Positions 40,867-50,605 are shown, counted from the first letter of the stretch. The stretch: DNA of 64,000 bases from Frigoribacterium sp. Leaf186 (GCF_001423905.1 NZ_LMPQ01000010.1:542907-606906); one strand, 5' to 3'. Notes: a model not told the origin generated them from the letters alone. Made by a program: numbers and translations.

Positions 40867-41793
40867 ATGCCCTCACGCCACACCGTCCTCGCCTTCGTCT
40901 CGGGCGTCGGCGTCACCCTCGCCTCCACGGCCGCCGCCGGCGCCGGCGTCACCCGCTTCATGCAGCGCCGCAACGCAGCCGCCTCCGAACTGAACGCGCT
41001 GCTGCCCGTCCACTCCGCCTGGTGGCGCGACCGCTTCGACCGCAAGGGCAAGCTGCTCTACGTTGCGATGGGCGACTCCGCCGCCCAGGGCATCGGTGCC
41101 TCGAGCCCGGCCCGCAGCTACGTCGGCCGCATCTCGGCCTCGATCCGCCGCCAGAGCCACACCTCGCTGCGCGTCGTCAACCTCAGCGTCAGCGGCTCGA
41201 CCACCTGGCTCTGCCGAAAGGACCAGCTGCCGAAGTTCGAGAAGTACGAACCCGACGTCGTCACCGTCGCCATCGGCGCCAACGACATCATCCAGTTCAA
41301 CCCCGAGTCGTTCGAGAAGAACCTCCGCGTCATCTACGGCGCCCTGCCCTCGCATGCCATCGTCGGCGACCTGCCCGCCATGTGGATTCCCGACCGCGAG
41401 AAGAAGCTCGTCGAGGCCAACGCCATCGTCCGCCGCGTCGCCGGCGAGTTCGGTCTCACCGTCGCCCCGCTCTACGAGACCACCCGCAAGCAGGGCTTCT
41501 TCCGCACGTACCGCAACTCGGCCGGAGACCTCTTCCACCCGAACGACCGCGGCTACCGCGTCTGGGCCTCGGCCTTCGCACCCGCCATCACCGCCCGCCT
41601 CGCCCGCATCGCCGCCGACGAAGCCGCCACCGCTCACGAAGCCCGCGAAGCCGAAGCGGTCGCCGCGCACAGCGCCGCCGCGTCCGCCGCCCCGGCTGCT
41701 GGCAGCAGCAGCGACACCTCGAAGGCAGACACCGCAGGAGGCGCGACCACGTCCCCGACAGGCGCCCCGTCGGATGTCGGAGGCGCCTCCTAG
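40867..41793 (+). CDS. SGNH/GDSL-family hydrolase
   Basis: Protein of 308 residues with an N-terminal membrane anchor or signal (about 8-28). The SGNH blocks are seen in order: AMGDSAAQG (nucleophile Ser71), NLSVSGSTT (Gly), IGANDI (Asn), and FHPNDRGY near residue 223 (Asp/His pair). It probably hydrolyses an ester or acyl group at the cell surface. The C-terminal 60 residues are Ala/Ser/Thr-rich. It is the first chromosomal gene right of the tRNA and is followed after nine bases by radA. Confidence 0.9.
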   Translation: MPSRHTVLAFVSGVGVTLASTAAAGAGVTRFMQRRNAAASELNALLPVHSAWWRDRFDRKGKLLYVAMGDSAAQGIGASSPARSYVGRISASIRRQSHTSLRVVNLSVSGSTTWLCRKDQLPKFEKYEPDVVTVAIGANDIIQFNPESFEKNLRVIYGALPSHAIVGDLPAMWIPDREKKLVEANAIVRRVAGEFGLTVAPLYETTRKQGFFRTYRNSAGDLFHPNDRGYRVWASAFAPAITARLARIAADEAATAHEAREAEAVAAHSAAASAAPAAGSSSDTSKADTAGGATTSPTGAPSDVGGAS

Positions 41794-41802
41794 GCTGACA
41801 GC

Positions 41803-43167
41803 ATGGCTCGCCCCACCACTCCCCCGTTCCGCTGCACCGAGTGCGGGTGGACGTCGCTCAAGTGGGCCGGCCGCTGCGGCGAGTGCCAGCAGTGGGGCAC
41901 CGTCGTCGACGTCACCTCGGCCCTCGTCAGCGCCCGTGGCACCGCCTCGGTCCGCGTCGACGGCGACCGGGTCGCGCGACCCATCACCCAGGTCGAGGCC
42001 AACAGCGTCGCCTACTGGCCGAGCGGCATCGCCGAGTTCGACCGCGTGCTCGGCGGCGGCATCGTCCCGGGCGCGGCCATCCTGCTCAGCGGCGAACCCG
42101 GCGTCGGCAAGTCGACCCTGCTGCTCGAAGTCGCCTCTCGCGCCGCCGCCACCGGCGCCCGCGTCCTCTACGTCACCGCCGAAGAGAGCGCCTCGCAGGT
42201 GCGCCTCCGCGCCCAACGCACCGGCGCCATGCACGACAACCTCTTCCTCGCCGCCGAGGTCGACCTCTCGGTCATCCTCGGCCAGATCGACCAGGTCGAC
42301 CCCCAACTCGTCATCGTCGACTCGGTTCAGACCGTCTCGTCCTCGACCATCGACGGCATCGCCGGCGGCACCTCCCAGGTGCGCGAGGTCGCCTCGACCC
42401 TCATCCGCGTCAGCAAAGACCGCAACCTGCCCGTGCTGCTCGTCGGCCACGTCACCAAAGACGGCACCATCGCCGGGCCCCGCCTGCTCGAACACCTCGT
42501 CGACGTCGTCTGCCAGTTCGAGGGCGACCGCCAGACCGCGCTCCGCTTCATCCGCGCCCACAAGAACCGCTTCGGCCCCACCGACGAGGTCGGCTGCTTC
42601 GAGATGACCGGCGACGGCATCGCCGAGGTCGCCGACCCCAGCGGCCTCTTCATGTCACGCAACGGCACCCCCGTCAGCGGCACCTGCATCACCGTCGCCA
42701 TGGAAGGCCGCCGCGCCCTGCCCGTCGAGGTCCAGGCGCTCATCGTCGCCAGCTCGACGCCCCAGCCCCGCCGCGTCGTCAACGGCGTCGACTCGTCGCG
42801 CGTCGCCATGCTGCTCGCCGTGCTCGAACGCCGCGCCGGCATCCGCCTCGGCGACGCCGACGTCTACGTCAGCACCGTAGGCGGCATCAAGATCACCGAA
42901 CCCGGCGCCGACCTCGCCATCGCGCTCGCCCTCGCCAGCGCCAGCCGCGAGAAGCCCTTCCCCCAGACCATGGCCGCCGTCGGCGAGATCAGCCTCGCCG
43001 GCGAGATCCGACCCGTCTCCTCGCCCAAGCAGCGCGCCTCCGAAGCCCGACGCCTCGGCTTCACCCAGCTCGTCGACGCCGAAGCGGGCAACCTGCGCGA
43101 AGCGCTCCGCCGGGCGTTCAGCGCCGCCGGCTCCGAACGCGACCGCGAGCTCGACCGGGCCTTCTAG
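41803..43167 (+). CDS. radA: DNA repair protein RadA
   Basis: Protein of 454 residues: N-terminal zinc finger (Cys11, Cys14, Cys25, Cys28), RecA-like ATPase domain with Walker A GEPGVGKST near 96-104, the RadA-specific KNRFG motif near 250, and a C-terminal Lon-like domain (VGGIKITEPGADLAIALALA). It drives branch migration in recombination repair. Length and motifs are complete. Confidence 0.96.
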   Translation: MARPTTPPFRCTECGWTSLKWAGRCGECQQWGTVVDVTSALVSARGTASVRVDGDRVARPITQVEANSVAYWPSGIAEFDRVLGGGIVPGAAILLSGEPGVGKSTLLLEVASRAAATGARVLYVTAEESASQVRLRAQRTGAMHDNLFLAAEVDLSVILGQIDQVDPQLVIVDSVQTVSSSTIDGIAGGTSQVREVASTLIRVSKDRNLPVLLVGHVTKDGTIAGPRLLEHLVDVVCQFEGDRQTALRFIRAHKNRFGPTDEVGCFEMTGDGIAEVADPSGLFMSRNGTPVSGTCITVAMEGRRALPVEVQALIVASSTPQPRRVVNGVDSSRVAMLLAVLERRAGIRLGDADVYVSTVGGIKITEPGADLAIALALASASREKPFPQTMAAVGEISLAGEIRPVSSPKQRASEARRLGFTQLVDAEAGNLREALRRAFSAAGSERDRELDRAF

Positions 43168-43246
43168 GCCGAAGCGACCCGCGCCTCCTGAGCCAGGGCT
43201 GGGGTCGGGGCCGGGCGCACGGTCTGGCACGGACGACACCGGGCGC

Positions 43247-43300
43247 GAGTGGGCAGAAGATGCTCCTCCCTCGTACCCGACGAGCACCTTCTACCCGCTC
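43247..43300. repeat. GAGTGGGCAGAAG-family hairpin, copy a
   Basis: Left arm 43247-43265 and right arm 43282-43300 are imperfect reverse complements. Right arm diverged (GAGCACCTTCTACCCGCTC). Confidence 0.7.
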
Positions 43301-43335
43301 GACGCCTGCACCCCCGCGTCCACGAGCATCAGCCC

Positions 43336-43395
43336 GTCGAGTGGTCACGAACCGTCCTTCCGACCCACCCGAAAGACGATCTGCGACCACTCGAC
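43336..43395. repeat. GTCGAGTGGTC-family hairpin, copy 1
   Basis: GTCGAGTGGTCACGAACCGTC on the left pairs imperfectly with the right arm ending GACCACTCGAC at 43395. It is followed directly by CCGCGCCTCC, the GGAGGCGCGG motif on the other strand. Confidence 0.7.
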
Positions 43396-43453
43396 CCGCG
43401 CCTCCAGAAGGCGAGTTGCCCACACCTGCCCGGCCCGCACGAGACCAGGGCAC

Positions 43454-43507
43454 GAGTGGGCAGAAGATGCTCCTCCCACGCACGCGACGAGCATCTTCTG
43501 CCCACTC
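43454..43507. repeat. GAGTGGGCAGAAG-family hairpin, copy b
   Basis: GAGTGGGCAGAAGATGCTC (43454-43472) is perfectly mirrored at 43489-43507 around a 16-base loop: the best copy of four in the window. Confidence 0.8.
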
Positions 43508-43678
43508 GGCCTCCACCTCCCGACCACCCGAGCACCCCGCCCCGCCCGACATCCCCCGCACCGGGGTACGCCCGGCTCGGCGCCACCGCCGGCGCGTGCA
43601 CCCCGCTCCACGGGGATTCTCAGCCCACACGCCGCGGTGGTCCCGGCCAACCCCCTGACCGGCCCTTAACCTGTGCCC

Positions 43679-44371
43679 ATGTCGACGTTCAAGAACCCGG
43701 TCGGGCCGCAACCGCCCTCGGTCTACTGGCGTCGTCGCGCGGTGCTCGCGCTCGGTCTGATCGCGGTCGTGGTCATCATCGTGTTGATCGTCGTCCGTCC
43801 CGGATCAGGCTCGGCCGAACCCGGTGCCGCCGCGACGACCTCCGCACCCGCAGGCGACGCGGCCACCCCCTCGCCCGCGCCCAGCGAGACCGCCCCCGCG
43901 GCCGACGCCACCGCCGACCCAGCCGACGACCCGACCGACGACGCCGCGGCCGGCGCCTCCGACGCCCCGACCTGCTCGGCCCGCGACATCGACCTCAAGC
44001 CGGTCACCGACAAGACGAACTACGCCGCCACCGAGCTGCCGCAGATCTCGATGACGATCACCAACTCGGGTCGCTCCGACTGCTCGATCGACCTGGGCTC
44101 GGCGCAGCAGACGCTCGTCGTCTCGAGTGGCGAAGAGCAGTACTGGTCGTCGAAGGACTGCCAGGTCAACGGCACCAACCAGGTCGTCACGCTCACCGCC
44201 GGCCAGACGCTGAGCACCCCGGCGATCGCCTGGGACCGCACCCGCTCGTCCGCCGAGACGTGCGAGTCGGCCTCGCGCACCCCCGTCACCGCGGGCGGCG
44301 CCACCTACCGGCTCTCCGTCTCGGTCGGCGACATCACCTCCGCCGACACCGCCCAGATGATCCTGAACTGA
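43679..44371 (+). CDS. Membrane-anchored secreted protein
   Basis: Protein of 230 residues: short cytoplasmic N-terminus, one membrane helix (RAVLALGLIAVVVIIVLIVV), an Ala/Thr/Pro/Asp-rich linker (about 45-100) and an outer beta-rich domain with four Cys (PTCSARDI, SDCSIDLG, KDCQVNG, ETCESAS) that could form two disulfides. Similar anchored domains (DUF4232-like) are frequent in actinobacteria; I cannot name the family with certainty. ATG 43679 is chosen for MSTFKNP. The following gene starts 13 bases after its stop. Confidence 0.75.
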   Translation: MSTFKNPVGPQPPSVYWRRRAVLALGLIAVVVIIVLIVVRPGSGSAEPGAAATTSAPAGDAATPSPAPSETAPAADATADPADDPTDDAAAGASDAPTCSARDIDLKPVTDKTNYAATELPQISMTITNSGRSDCSIDLGSAQQTLVVSSGEEQYWSSKDCQVNGTNQVVTLTAGQTLSTPAIAWDRTRSSAETCESASRTPVTAGGATYRLSVSVGDITSADTAQMILN

Positions 44372-44384
44372 CAGTGACCCACCC

Positions 44385-44864
44385 GTGAACGCCACCCCTG
44401 CTGCCCCCACGCCCTCCGACCCCGTCGACCCGGCCGACCGCAACGGCACCTTCCGGTCCGAGTCGCTCGAGCACGCCCTCGCCGCCCAGGACGTCGCCGC
44501 CGTCGCCTTCGCCCTCCGGCACGACGTCGTCGTGGTGCCGAAGCTCGTGCTGCCGAACGAACCGACCGGCGCCCCCTCGACCGGCGGCCCCGACGACGGA
44601 GCCGTCCCCGACGAAGGCGACCAGGTGCGCGTCTTCGGCCGCGAGAACACCGACAAGCGCATCCTGCTGCTCTTCTCGTCGGACGACACCTACGCCGCGA
44701 TGGTCCCCGACGACCCGAACCGCCAGGTCATGCTCTACGACGCCCTCTCGCTCCGGGCGTTCCTCGAGGCCCACCTCGACGTCATCGAGCAGGTCTTCTT
44801 CGACATCGCCGGCCCCCACACCATGGCCGCCAACCCCGACGACCTCCTCAAGGCCCTCGGCTAG
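44385..44864 (+). CDS. SseB-like domain protein
   Basis: Cytoplasmic protein of 159 residues. The arrangement of a helical N-terminus (SESLEHALAAQDVAAVAFAL), strands VVVPKLVLP and KRILLLFSSDDTYAAMV, and a C-terminal NPDDLLKAL fits SseB-type domains, which occur in actinobacterial proteins of unknown role. The GTG at 44385 lies just after the preceding gene, so the two may be co-transcribed. Family assignment is moderate. Confidence 0.6.
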   Translation: MNATPAAPTPSDPVDPADRNGTFRSESLEHALAAQDVAAVAFALRHDVVVVPKLVLPNEPTGAPSTGGPDDGAVPDEGDQVRVFGRENTDKRILLLFSSDDTYAAMVPDDPNRQVMLYDALSLRAFLEAHLDVIEQVFFDIAGPHTMAANPDDLLKALG

Positions 44865-44908
44865 CAGCACCCCCGGGCAGCCCCGGGCACCGAGCCCAGG
44901 AGGCGCGG

Positions 44909-44968
44909 GTCGAGTGGTCCCGAATCGTCCCTCCCCGCGGGTCGAGGGACGATACGGGACCACTCGAC
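44909..44968. repeat. GTCGAGTGGTC-family hairpin, copy 2
   Basis: GTCGAGTGGTCCCGAATCGT on the left pairs with the right arm ending GGGACCACTCGAC at 44968, with few mismatches. It is preceded directly by GGAGGCGCGG on the left, linking the two repeat families. Confidence 0.75.
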
Positions 44969-45031
44969 CGGCCACGGTGGACGTGGGATCGAGGTCGGGC
45001 CCGAACGCGGGCCTGAGCCCAGCCGGAACGA

Positions 45032-45673
45032 CTAGAGCGCCGGCAACGCCTTCAGCATGCGCGAGTTGCCGAGCGTGTTCGGCTTGACGCGCGCCAGGTC
45101 GAGGAACTCCGCGACGCCCTCGTCGGTCGAGCGCACGAGCTCTCCGTAGACGTCCGGAGGCACGAGCCCCTCGTCGCCCACGTTGAGGTACCCGTGCTTC
45201 TCGAAGAAGTCGACCTCGAACGTCAGGCAGAACAGCCGGCCGATCTCGAGTCGGCGGGCCGCGCCCTCGAGCGACTCGAGCAGGCGGTGCCCGACGCCCT
45301 TGCGGATCCACGCGGGGTCGAGGGCGAGCGTGCGCACCTCGGCGAGGTCGTCCCACATGACGTGCAGCGCACCGCAACCGATCGGCACCCCGTCGGGCCC
45401 GACGGCGATCTGGAACTCCTGCACGTCGCCGTACAGGGTGACGAGGTCCTTGCCGAGCAGGATGCGCTTCTGCACGAACGGCTCGCACAGCCGCTGGATA
45501 TGCGGCACGTCGCTCACGACGGCGTCGCGCACCGTGATGCCGTGCCGGTCCGCACCCGCACGCCCGCCCGCACCCCTGAGCTGGCCGGCATCGCCGCCCC
45601 CGCCCGCACGCCCGACCCGGTCGGCGGCACCCGTCGCATCGGCAGCGGTCGTCGCGTCGGCGGCGTCAGACAT
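45032..45673 (-). CDS. argA: N-acetylglutamate synthase-type acetyltransferase
   Basis: GNAT-family protein of 213 residues. From residue about 45 it matches the actinobacterial amino-acid N-acetyltransferase (Rv2747 type) that makes N-acetylglutamate for arginine synthesis: VSDVPHIQRLCEPFVQKRIL, GCGALHVMWDDLAEVRTLAL, FCLTFEVDFFEKHGY and DLARVKPNTLGNSRML. The N-terminal 44 residues are Ala/Gly/Asp-rich and probably disordered; GAGGGAG before ATG 45673 supports this start. It lies downstream of clpC with a terminator between. Confidence 0.88.
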   Translation of the reverse strand: MSDAADATTAADATGAADRVGRAGGGGDAGQLRGAGGRAGADRHGITVRDAVVSDVPHIQRLCEPFVQKRILLGKDLVTLYGDVQEFQIAVGPDGVPIGCGALHVMWDDLAEVRTLALDPAWIRKGVGHRLLESLEGAARRLEIGRLFCLTFEVDFFEKHGYLNVGDEGLVPPDVYGELVRSTDEGVAEFLDLARVKPNTLGNSRMLKALPAL

Positions 45674-45761
45674 CAGGCTCCCTCAAGCACACGACCCGAG
45701 GAGGCGCGGGTCGCCGCCCAGCCTAGCGACGCGGTCGCGACCCGGCCCCGGGTACGCCGAA

Positions 45762-45789
45762 GGGCGGCCTCTCTGCTGAGAGACCGCCC
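45762..45789. terminator. Terminator after clpC
   Basis: GGGCGGCCTCTC (45762-45773) pairs with GAGAGACCGCCC (45778-45789), one mismatch, around TGCT. It lies 64 bases below the clpC stop on the minus strand. Confidence 0.75.
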
Positions 45790-45852
45790 CGGGCGTCGAA
45801 GGCGACCCGCGCCTCCTACGGTGTTGCTGTCGTGCTGGTGATGCGTTCGCGC

Positions 45853-48342
45853 CTAGCTCTCGATCTCGGGGGCGTCGCCCACGAGCACCTCTTCGCGACC
45901 CGGCTGACGCGAGGTGGCGAAGGTGAACTCACCGTCGACGAAGTCGACCTGGACGTGGTCGCCCGCGTTGAGCTCACCCTGCAGGATGCGCTCGGAGAGC
46001 CGGTCTTCGACCTCGTGCTGGATGGCACGACGCAGGGGGCGAGCACCGAGCGACGGGTCGAACCCGATCTCGATGAGGCGCTCCTTCGCGGACTGCGAGA
46101 GCACGGCCGTCATGTCGCGGTCGAGCAGACGGTCGGACAGGCGCTTGATGAAGAGGTCGACGATCTGCAGCAGCTCTTCTTGGTTGAGCTGCGGGAACAC
46201 GATCGTCTCGTCGACGCGGTTCAAGAACTCGGGCTTGAAGTGCTTCTTGAGCTCTTCGGTGACCTTCGAGCGCATGCGCTCGTAGGACGTCGCCGTGTCG
46301 CCCTCGATCTGGAAGCCCACGGGGCCACCCGTGATGTCTTTCGTGCCGAGGTTGGTCGTCATGATGATGACCGTGTTCTTGAAGTCGACGACGCGACCCT
46401 GACCGTCGGTGAGACGCCCCTCTTCGAGCACCTGCAACAGCGAGTTGAAGATGTCGGGGTGGGCCTTCTCGATCTCGTCGAACAGCACCACCGAGAACGG
46501 CTTGCGGCGGACCTTCTCGGTCAGCTGCCCGCCCTCTTCGAAGCCGACGAACCCGGGAGGGGCACCGAACAGCCGCGAGACGGTGTGCTTCTCGCCGTAC
46601 TCGGACATGTCGAGCGAGATCAGCGCGCCCTCGTCGTCGAACAGGAACTCGGCGAGCGCCTTGGCCAGCTCGGTCTTGCCGACGCCCGTGGGCCCGGCGA
46701 AGATGAACGAACCCGAGGGACGCTTGGGGTCCTTCAGGCCGGCACGCGTGCGGCGGATGGTCTTCGAGAGGGCCGCGATGGCCTGCTCTTGACCGATGAC
46801 GCGCTGGTGCAGGGCCTTCTCCATGAAGACGAGGCGCGAGGTCTCTTCTTCGGTGAGCTTGAACACGGGGATGCCCGTGGCCTGGGCCAGCACCTCGGCG
46901 ATGATGCCCTCGTCGACGGTGCCACCGGCACCGGCCTCACCCGAACGCCACTGCTTCTCGAGACGGAGGCGCTCACCGAGCAGCTTCTTCTCTTCGTCGC
47001 GGAGCGAGGCGGCCTTCTCGAAGTCCTGGTCCTCGATCGCGCCCTCTTTCTGGCCGCGGACGCCGGCGATGCGCTCGTCGAACTCTCGCAGCTCGGGCGG
47101 TGCGGACAGGATCGAGAGGCGCAGGCGGGCGCCGGCCTCGTCGATCAGGTCGATGGCCTTGTCGGGCAGGAAGCGGTCGCTGACGTAGCGGTCGGCGAGG
47201 TTCGCCGCCGCGACGATGGCGCCGTCGGTGATGGACACCTTGTGGAAGGCCTCGTACTTGTCGCGCAGCCCCTTGAGGATGTTGATCGCGTGCGGCAGCG
47301 AGGGCTCGTTGACCTGGACGGGCTGGAAGCGACGCTCGAGGGCGGCGTCCTTCTCGAAGTGCTTGCGGTACTCGTCGAGCGTCGTCGCACCGATCGTCTG
47401 CAGCTCACCACGGGCGAGCAGCGGCTTGAGGATCGAGGCGGCGTCGATCGCGCCCTCGGCGGCACCCGCACCCACGAGGGTGTGGATCTCGTCGATGAAG
47501 ACGATGATGTCGCCGCGCGTGCGGATCTCTTTCGTGACCTTCTTGAGGCGCTCTTCGAAGTCACCGCGGTAACGGCTGCCGGCGATGAGCGAACCGAGGT
47601 CGAGCGAGTAGAGCTGCTTGTCCTTCAGCGTCTCGGGGACCTCGTTCTTGACGATCGCCTGGGCCAGGCCCTCGACGACGGCGGTCTTGCCGACGCCGGG
47701 CTCACCGATCAGCACGGGGTTGTTCTTCGAACGACGGGAGAGGATCTGCATGACCCGCTCCATCTCTTTCTCGCGCCCGATGACCGGGTCGAGCTTGTTG
47801 TCGCGCGCGGCCTGCGTCAGGTTGCGACCGAACTGGTCGAGCACCTGGCTGCCACCCTGCGCGCCCTGGGTCTGTTCGCCGCCCACGGCCACCGCCTCTT
47901 TCCCCTGATAGCCGGAGAGGAGCTGGATGACCTGCTGGCGGACCCGGTTGAGGTCGGCGCCGAGCTTCACGAGCACCTGGGCGGCGACACCCTCACCCTC
48001 GCGGATGAGGCCGAGCAGGATGTGCTCGGTGCCGATGTAGTTGTGGCCGAGCTGCAGCGCTTCGCGCAGGCTCAACTCGAGGACCTTCTTCGCCCGGGGC
48101 GTGAAGGGGATGTGGCCGGTGGGCTGCTGCTGGCCCTGGCCGATGATGTCTTGCACCTGCTCGCGCACCGCGTCGAGCGAGATGCCGAGCGACTCGAGGG
48201 CCTTGGCGGCGACGCCTTCGCCCTCGTGGATGAGGCCGAGCAGGATGTGCTCGGTGCCGATGTAGTTGTGGTTGAGCATCTTCGCCTCTTCTTGGGCGAG
48301 GACGACGACGCGACGGGCACGGTCGGTGAATCTCTCGAACAT
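45853..48342 (-). CDS. clpC: ATP-dependent Clp protease ATPase ClpC
   Basis: AAA+ unfoldase of 829 residues: two N-terminal Clp_N repeats (each with [14 protein letters not shown]), first ATPase domain ([13 protein letters not shown]), UVR/M domain ([20 protein letters not shown]), second ATPase domain ([13 protein letters not shown]) and a C-terminal D2-small domain. It feeds substrates to ClpP. ATG 48342 begins [13 protein letters not shown], the usual family start. The full plus-strand reading frame over the same bases is a high-GC shadow. Confidence 0.97.
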   Translation of the reverse strand: MFERFTDRARRVVVLAQEEAKMLNHNYIGTEHILLGLIHEGEGVAAKALESLGISLDAVREQVQDIIGQGQQQPTGHIPFTPRAKKVLELSLREALQLGHNYIGTEHILLGLIREGEGVAAQVLVKLGADLNRVRQQVIQLLSGYQGKEAVAVGGEQTQGAQGGSQVLDQFGRNLTQAARDNKLDPVIGREKEMERVMQILSRRSKNNPVLIGEPGVGKTAVVEGLAQAIVKNEVPETLKDKQLYSLDLGSLIAGSRYRGDFEERLKKVTKEIRTRGDIIVFIDEIHTLVGAGAAEGAIDAASILKPLLARGELQTIGATTLDEYRKHFEKDAALERRFQPVQVNEPSLPHAINILKGLRDKYEAFHKVSITDGAIVAAANLADRYVSDRFLPDKAIDLIDEAGARLRLSILSAPPELREFDERIAGVRGQKEGAIEDQDFEKAASLRDEEKKLLGERLRLEKQWRSGEAGAGGTVDEGIIAEVLAQATGIPVFKLTEEETSRLVFMEKALHQRVIGQEQAIAALSKTIRRTRAGLKDPKRPSGSFIFAGPTGVGKTELAKALAEFLFDDEGALISLDMSEYGEKHTVSRLFGAPPGFVGFEEGGQLTEKVRRKPFSVVLFDEIEKAHPDIFNSLLQVLEEGRLTDGQGRVVDFKNTVIIMTTNLGTKDITGGPVGFQIEGDTATSYERMRSKVTEELKKHFKPEFLNRVDETIVFPQLNQEELLQIVDLFIKRLSDRLLDRDMTAVLSQSAKERLIEIGFDPSLGARPLRRAIQHEVEDRLSERILQGELNAGDHVQVDFVDGEFTFATSRQPGREEVLVGDAPEIES

Positions 48343-48537
48343 CTTCTTTGCTCCCTAGGTGGCGGGGTGGTTGTCGCCACCGAATGTGCATCTGGCGCCC
48401 GCAGGGTACGGCACCGGTTTACAGAGAGAGTAACCAGGGCCCGCGGCTTAATCTGCCCCTGTTCGCTGGGGGCATAGAGCAGTGCGCGGGCGGGCCGACG
48501 GGGCGCGCTGACAGGGGTGGCGGCTAGCCTCGCGCAC

Positions 48538-49536
48538 ATGGGCAAGTTCACGGTCGGTCTCGTTCCGCACCCCACGAAGTCGGTGCTCGACAGCGTCGAC
48601 ATCATCCGCGACTGGACGACCCGGTCGGAGGCACACCTGCTCGCCATGACGTCGGACGCCACGCGCGTCGGCGACGGCGTCGAGCTGGTCGACGAGCGGG
48701 CCTTCCGCGACCGCGTCTCGGTCGTGGTCGCGCTGGGCGGCGACGGCACGATGCTCGGCGCGATGCGCCTGGTGGCCGAGCGGCCCGTGCCCGTGCTGGG
48801 CGTCAACTACGGCAACGTGGGCTTCTTGGTCGAGGTCGAGCCGCGCGACCTGCCCGAGGCCCTCGACCGCATCGGCGACAAGCAGTTCTCGCTCGAACCG
48901 CACCACGCCCTCGAGGTCACGCACACCACGACCGGCTTCGAGAACACCTACCTCGCCTTCAACGACGCCTCGGTCGCCCGCCGCCCGGGCGAGGGCGTCG
49001 TGACGGCCGACCTCGTGCTCGACGAGACGCCCTACGGCTACTACAAGGCCGACGCGATCGTCGCGGCGACCCCCGCCGGGTCGACCGCCTACAACTACGC
49101 CGCGGGCGGGCCCATCCTGTCGCCCGCCATCGCCGCCGTCGTCGTCACGCCGGTGGCGCCGATGTCGGGCATCGACCGCTCGGTGGTGCTCGGCCCGCGC
49201 GAGCGGCTGCGATTCGAGATCGGCGACGGCACGCACTCGGCGGCGCTCGAGGTCGACGGACGCGTCGTCGCCGACGTCAGCGAGGGCTGCGTCATCAGGC
49301 TCGTGCTGCGGCGCGACGCGGGCCAGGTGATCCGCCTCGACGCCGACCGGCACGGTCGCAAGGGCCGCCTCAAGCTCAGCCTGCTCGACCTGCCGCTCCG
49401 CGAGGACCAGCTGCTCGAGCTCGTCCCGACCGACGTGCGGGCCCGTTTCCGTGAGCGCGCCGAACGTGCGGGCGGCATCGCGGGGGTCCCGCACGACGAC
49501 GACACCGCCGTCACCGGCATCAGCCCCGTGCGCTGA
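48538..49536 (+). CDS. nadK: NAD kinase
   Basis: Protein of 332 residues making NADP from NAD. Seen: VALGGDGTMLGAMR (GGDG near 68-71), GVNYGNVGFL, FNDASVARRPG and AATPAGSTAYNYAAGGPILS, all family landmarks. ATG 48538 begins MGKFTVGLVPHP; an upstream GTG at 48517 would add seven residues. It is divergent from clpC, and a perfect hairpin follows its stop. Confidence 0.94.
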   Translation: MGKFTVGLVPHPTKSVLDSVDIIRDWTTRSEAHLLAMTSDATRVGDGVELVDERAFRDRVSVVVALGGDGTMLGAMRLVAERPVPVLGVNYGNVGFLVEVEPRDLPEALDRIGDKQFSLEPHHALEVTHTTTGFENTYLAFNDASVARRPGEGVVTADLVLDETPYGYYKADAIVAATPAGSTAYNYAAGGPILSPAIAAVVVTPVAPMSGIDRSVVLGPRERLRFEIGDGTHSAALEVDGRVVADVSEGCVIRLVLRRDAGQVIRLDADRHGRKGRLKLSLLDLPLREDQLLELVPTDVRARFRERAERAGGIAGVPHDDDTAVTGISPVR

Positions 49537-49545
49537 CGCGACCGC

Positions 49546-49592
49546 CCGCAGGAGGCGCGGTGCGCTGTGGTCGCGCACCGCGCCTCCTGCGG
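49546..49592. terminator. GGAGGCGCGG-type hairpin after nadK
   Basis: Perfect 20-bp arms (49546-49565 and 49573-49592) around loop TGTGGTC, ten bases after the nadK stop. Same core as the hairpins at 2948 and 53963. Confidence 0.75.
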
Positions 49593-49620
49593 TCTGCCGC
49601 CGGCGGGGGCCCGGGCCCGG

Positions 49621-49753
49621 CGCCGGCTCGTGCCGGGTCGGGCGCCGTCTCGTGCCGGGTCGGGCGCCGTCTCGTGCCGGGTCGGGCGCCGTCTCGTGCC
49701 GGGCCCGGCGCCGACTCGTGCCGGGCCCGGCGCCGACTCGTGCCCGGCCCCGG
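49621..49753. repeat. 22-bp tandem repeat, six units
   Basis: Six consecutive 22-bp units beginning CGCCG(T/A/G)CTCGTGCCGGG, the last one base longer, fill the gap between the nadK hairpin and the RIO kinase stop. Units 2 and 3 are identical. Confidence 0.85.
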
Positions 49754-50605
49754 CTAGAACACCTCGCCCAGCGCCTCGGCGAAGACCTGCTCGGGGTCAC
49801 GGACGAACCCGCGGCGGGCGAACCACGCGCAGACGTTGCGGCAGTCGCGTTCGAGTAGGTCGACTCCGTTCGGGTTGCTGGCGACGTCGACGAGCTGGGG
49901 CACGTCGATGGCGACGACCCGTCCGTCGTGGACGAGCAGGTTGTACGGCGAGAGGTCGCCGTGGGCGAAGCCGGCCCGGGCGAAGCCGAGCACGATCTCG
50001 CGTACCTGCTCGAACAGCGGCCACAACTCGGCGCCGTCGGCCTGGACCTGCGCCAGTCGCGGAGCGGCCTCGGCACCGTGACCGACGAACTCCATGAGGA
50101 TCTCGGTGCCGCTGATCTGCACCGGGTACGGCACCGCGACGCCGAGGGAGTGCATGCGGCACAGAGCGTCGAACTCGGCCGCGGCCCAGAGCCCGGCCTG
50201 CACGCGCCGGCCGTGCCGCGAACCGCGGGCCATCGCCCGGCCGTCGCGTGTGTTGCGGACGCGTCGGCCCTCGCGGTACTCGGACGAGCGGTGGAAGTCG
50301 CTCTGCTCGGCGCCCCGGTACCGCTTCGCGGCGAGCAAGGAGGCGCGGGCACCGTCACCGGGGCCCAGCACGACGTCCGTCGGCACGGCTCGGTCGATCA
50401 GGTGGACGTCGGCCTCCTTGCCGGTCTTGACGACGCCGAGCTCGGTGTCGATCGCGGCAGCGGAGGTGACGACCCACGCGGGCCAGGGCCGGGGCCCTCG
50501 CTCGGTGGGGGTGGCGGCCGGCCAGGTGGACCAGCGCTGGTCGGCGTCGACGTCGGGGTCGACGGTGGAGAAGGTGGGAACGACGAAGTCGTCGGAGAAG
50601 GTCAA
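49754..50605 (-). CDS. RIO1-like serine kinase
   Basis: Atypical kinase of 283 residues. Seen: the nucleotide-binding strand AIDTELGVVKTGKEADVHLI, the catalytic loop HGDLSPYN and the metal-binding AIDVPQLVDV. This is the bacterial RIO1-like family; the substrate is unknown. I prefer TTG 50605, with CTGGAG just upstream, because conserved sequence begins at TFSDDFVVPTF and the longer frame is not protein-like. Its stop meets the tandem repeat. Confidence 0.85.
   Translation of the reverse strand: MTFSDDFVVPTFSTVDPDVDADQRWSTWPAATPTERGPRPWPAWVVTSAAAIDTELGVVKTGKEADVHLIDRAVPTDVVLGPGDGARASLLAAKRYRGAEQSDFHRSSEYREGRRVRNTRDGRAMARGSRHGRRVQAGLWAAAEFDALCRMHSLGVAVPYPVQISGTEILMEFVGHGAEAAPRLAQVQADGAELWPLFEQVREIVLGFARAGFAHGDLSPYNLLVHDGRVVAIDVPQLVDVASNPNGVDLLERDCRNVCAWFARRGFVRDPEQVFAEALGEVF

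Larger units (their letters stand above)
43168..43678. other. Repeat-rich intergenic region after radA
   Basis: About 510 bases without a gene, filled by repeat elements: two GAGTGGGCAGAAGATGCTC hairpins (43247-43300, 43454-43507), one GTCGAGTGGTC hairpin (43336-43395), and GCGCCTCC motifs at about 43183 and 43400. Open frames here are Pro/Arg/Ser-rich and not protein-like. Confidence 0.7.

Noticed and set aside
45832-48477. An 881-codon open frame on the plus strand
   Set aside because: It is the exact antisense of clpC, which has every family motif. Its composition (Asp/Leu/Val/Glu-rich, repetitive) is a typical high-GC shadow.
49451-50097. Arg/Gly/Pro-rich frames across the 22-bp tandem repeats
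   Set aside because: They are made of the repeat itself and read through the nadK hairpin; antisense to the RIO kinase gene.
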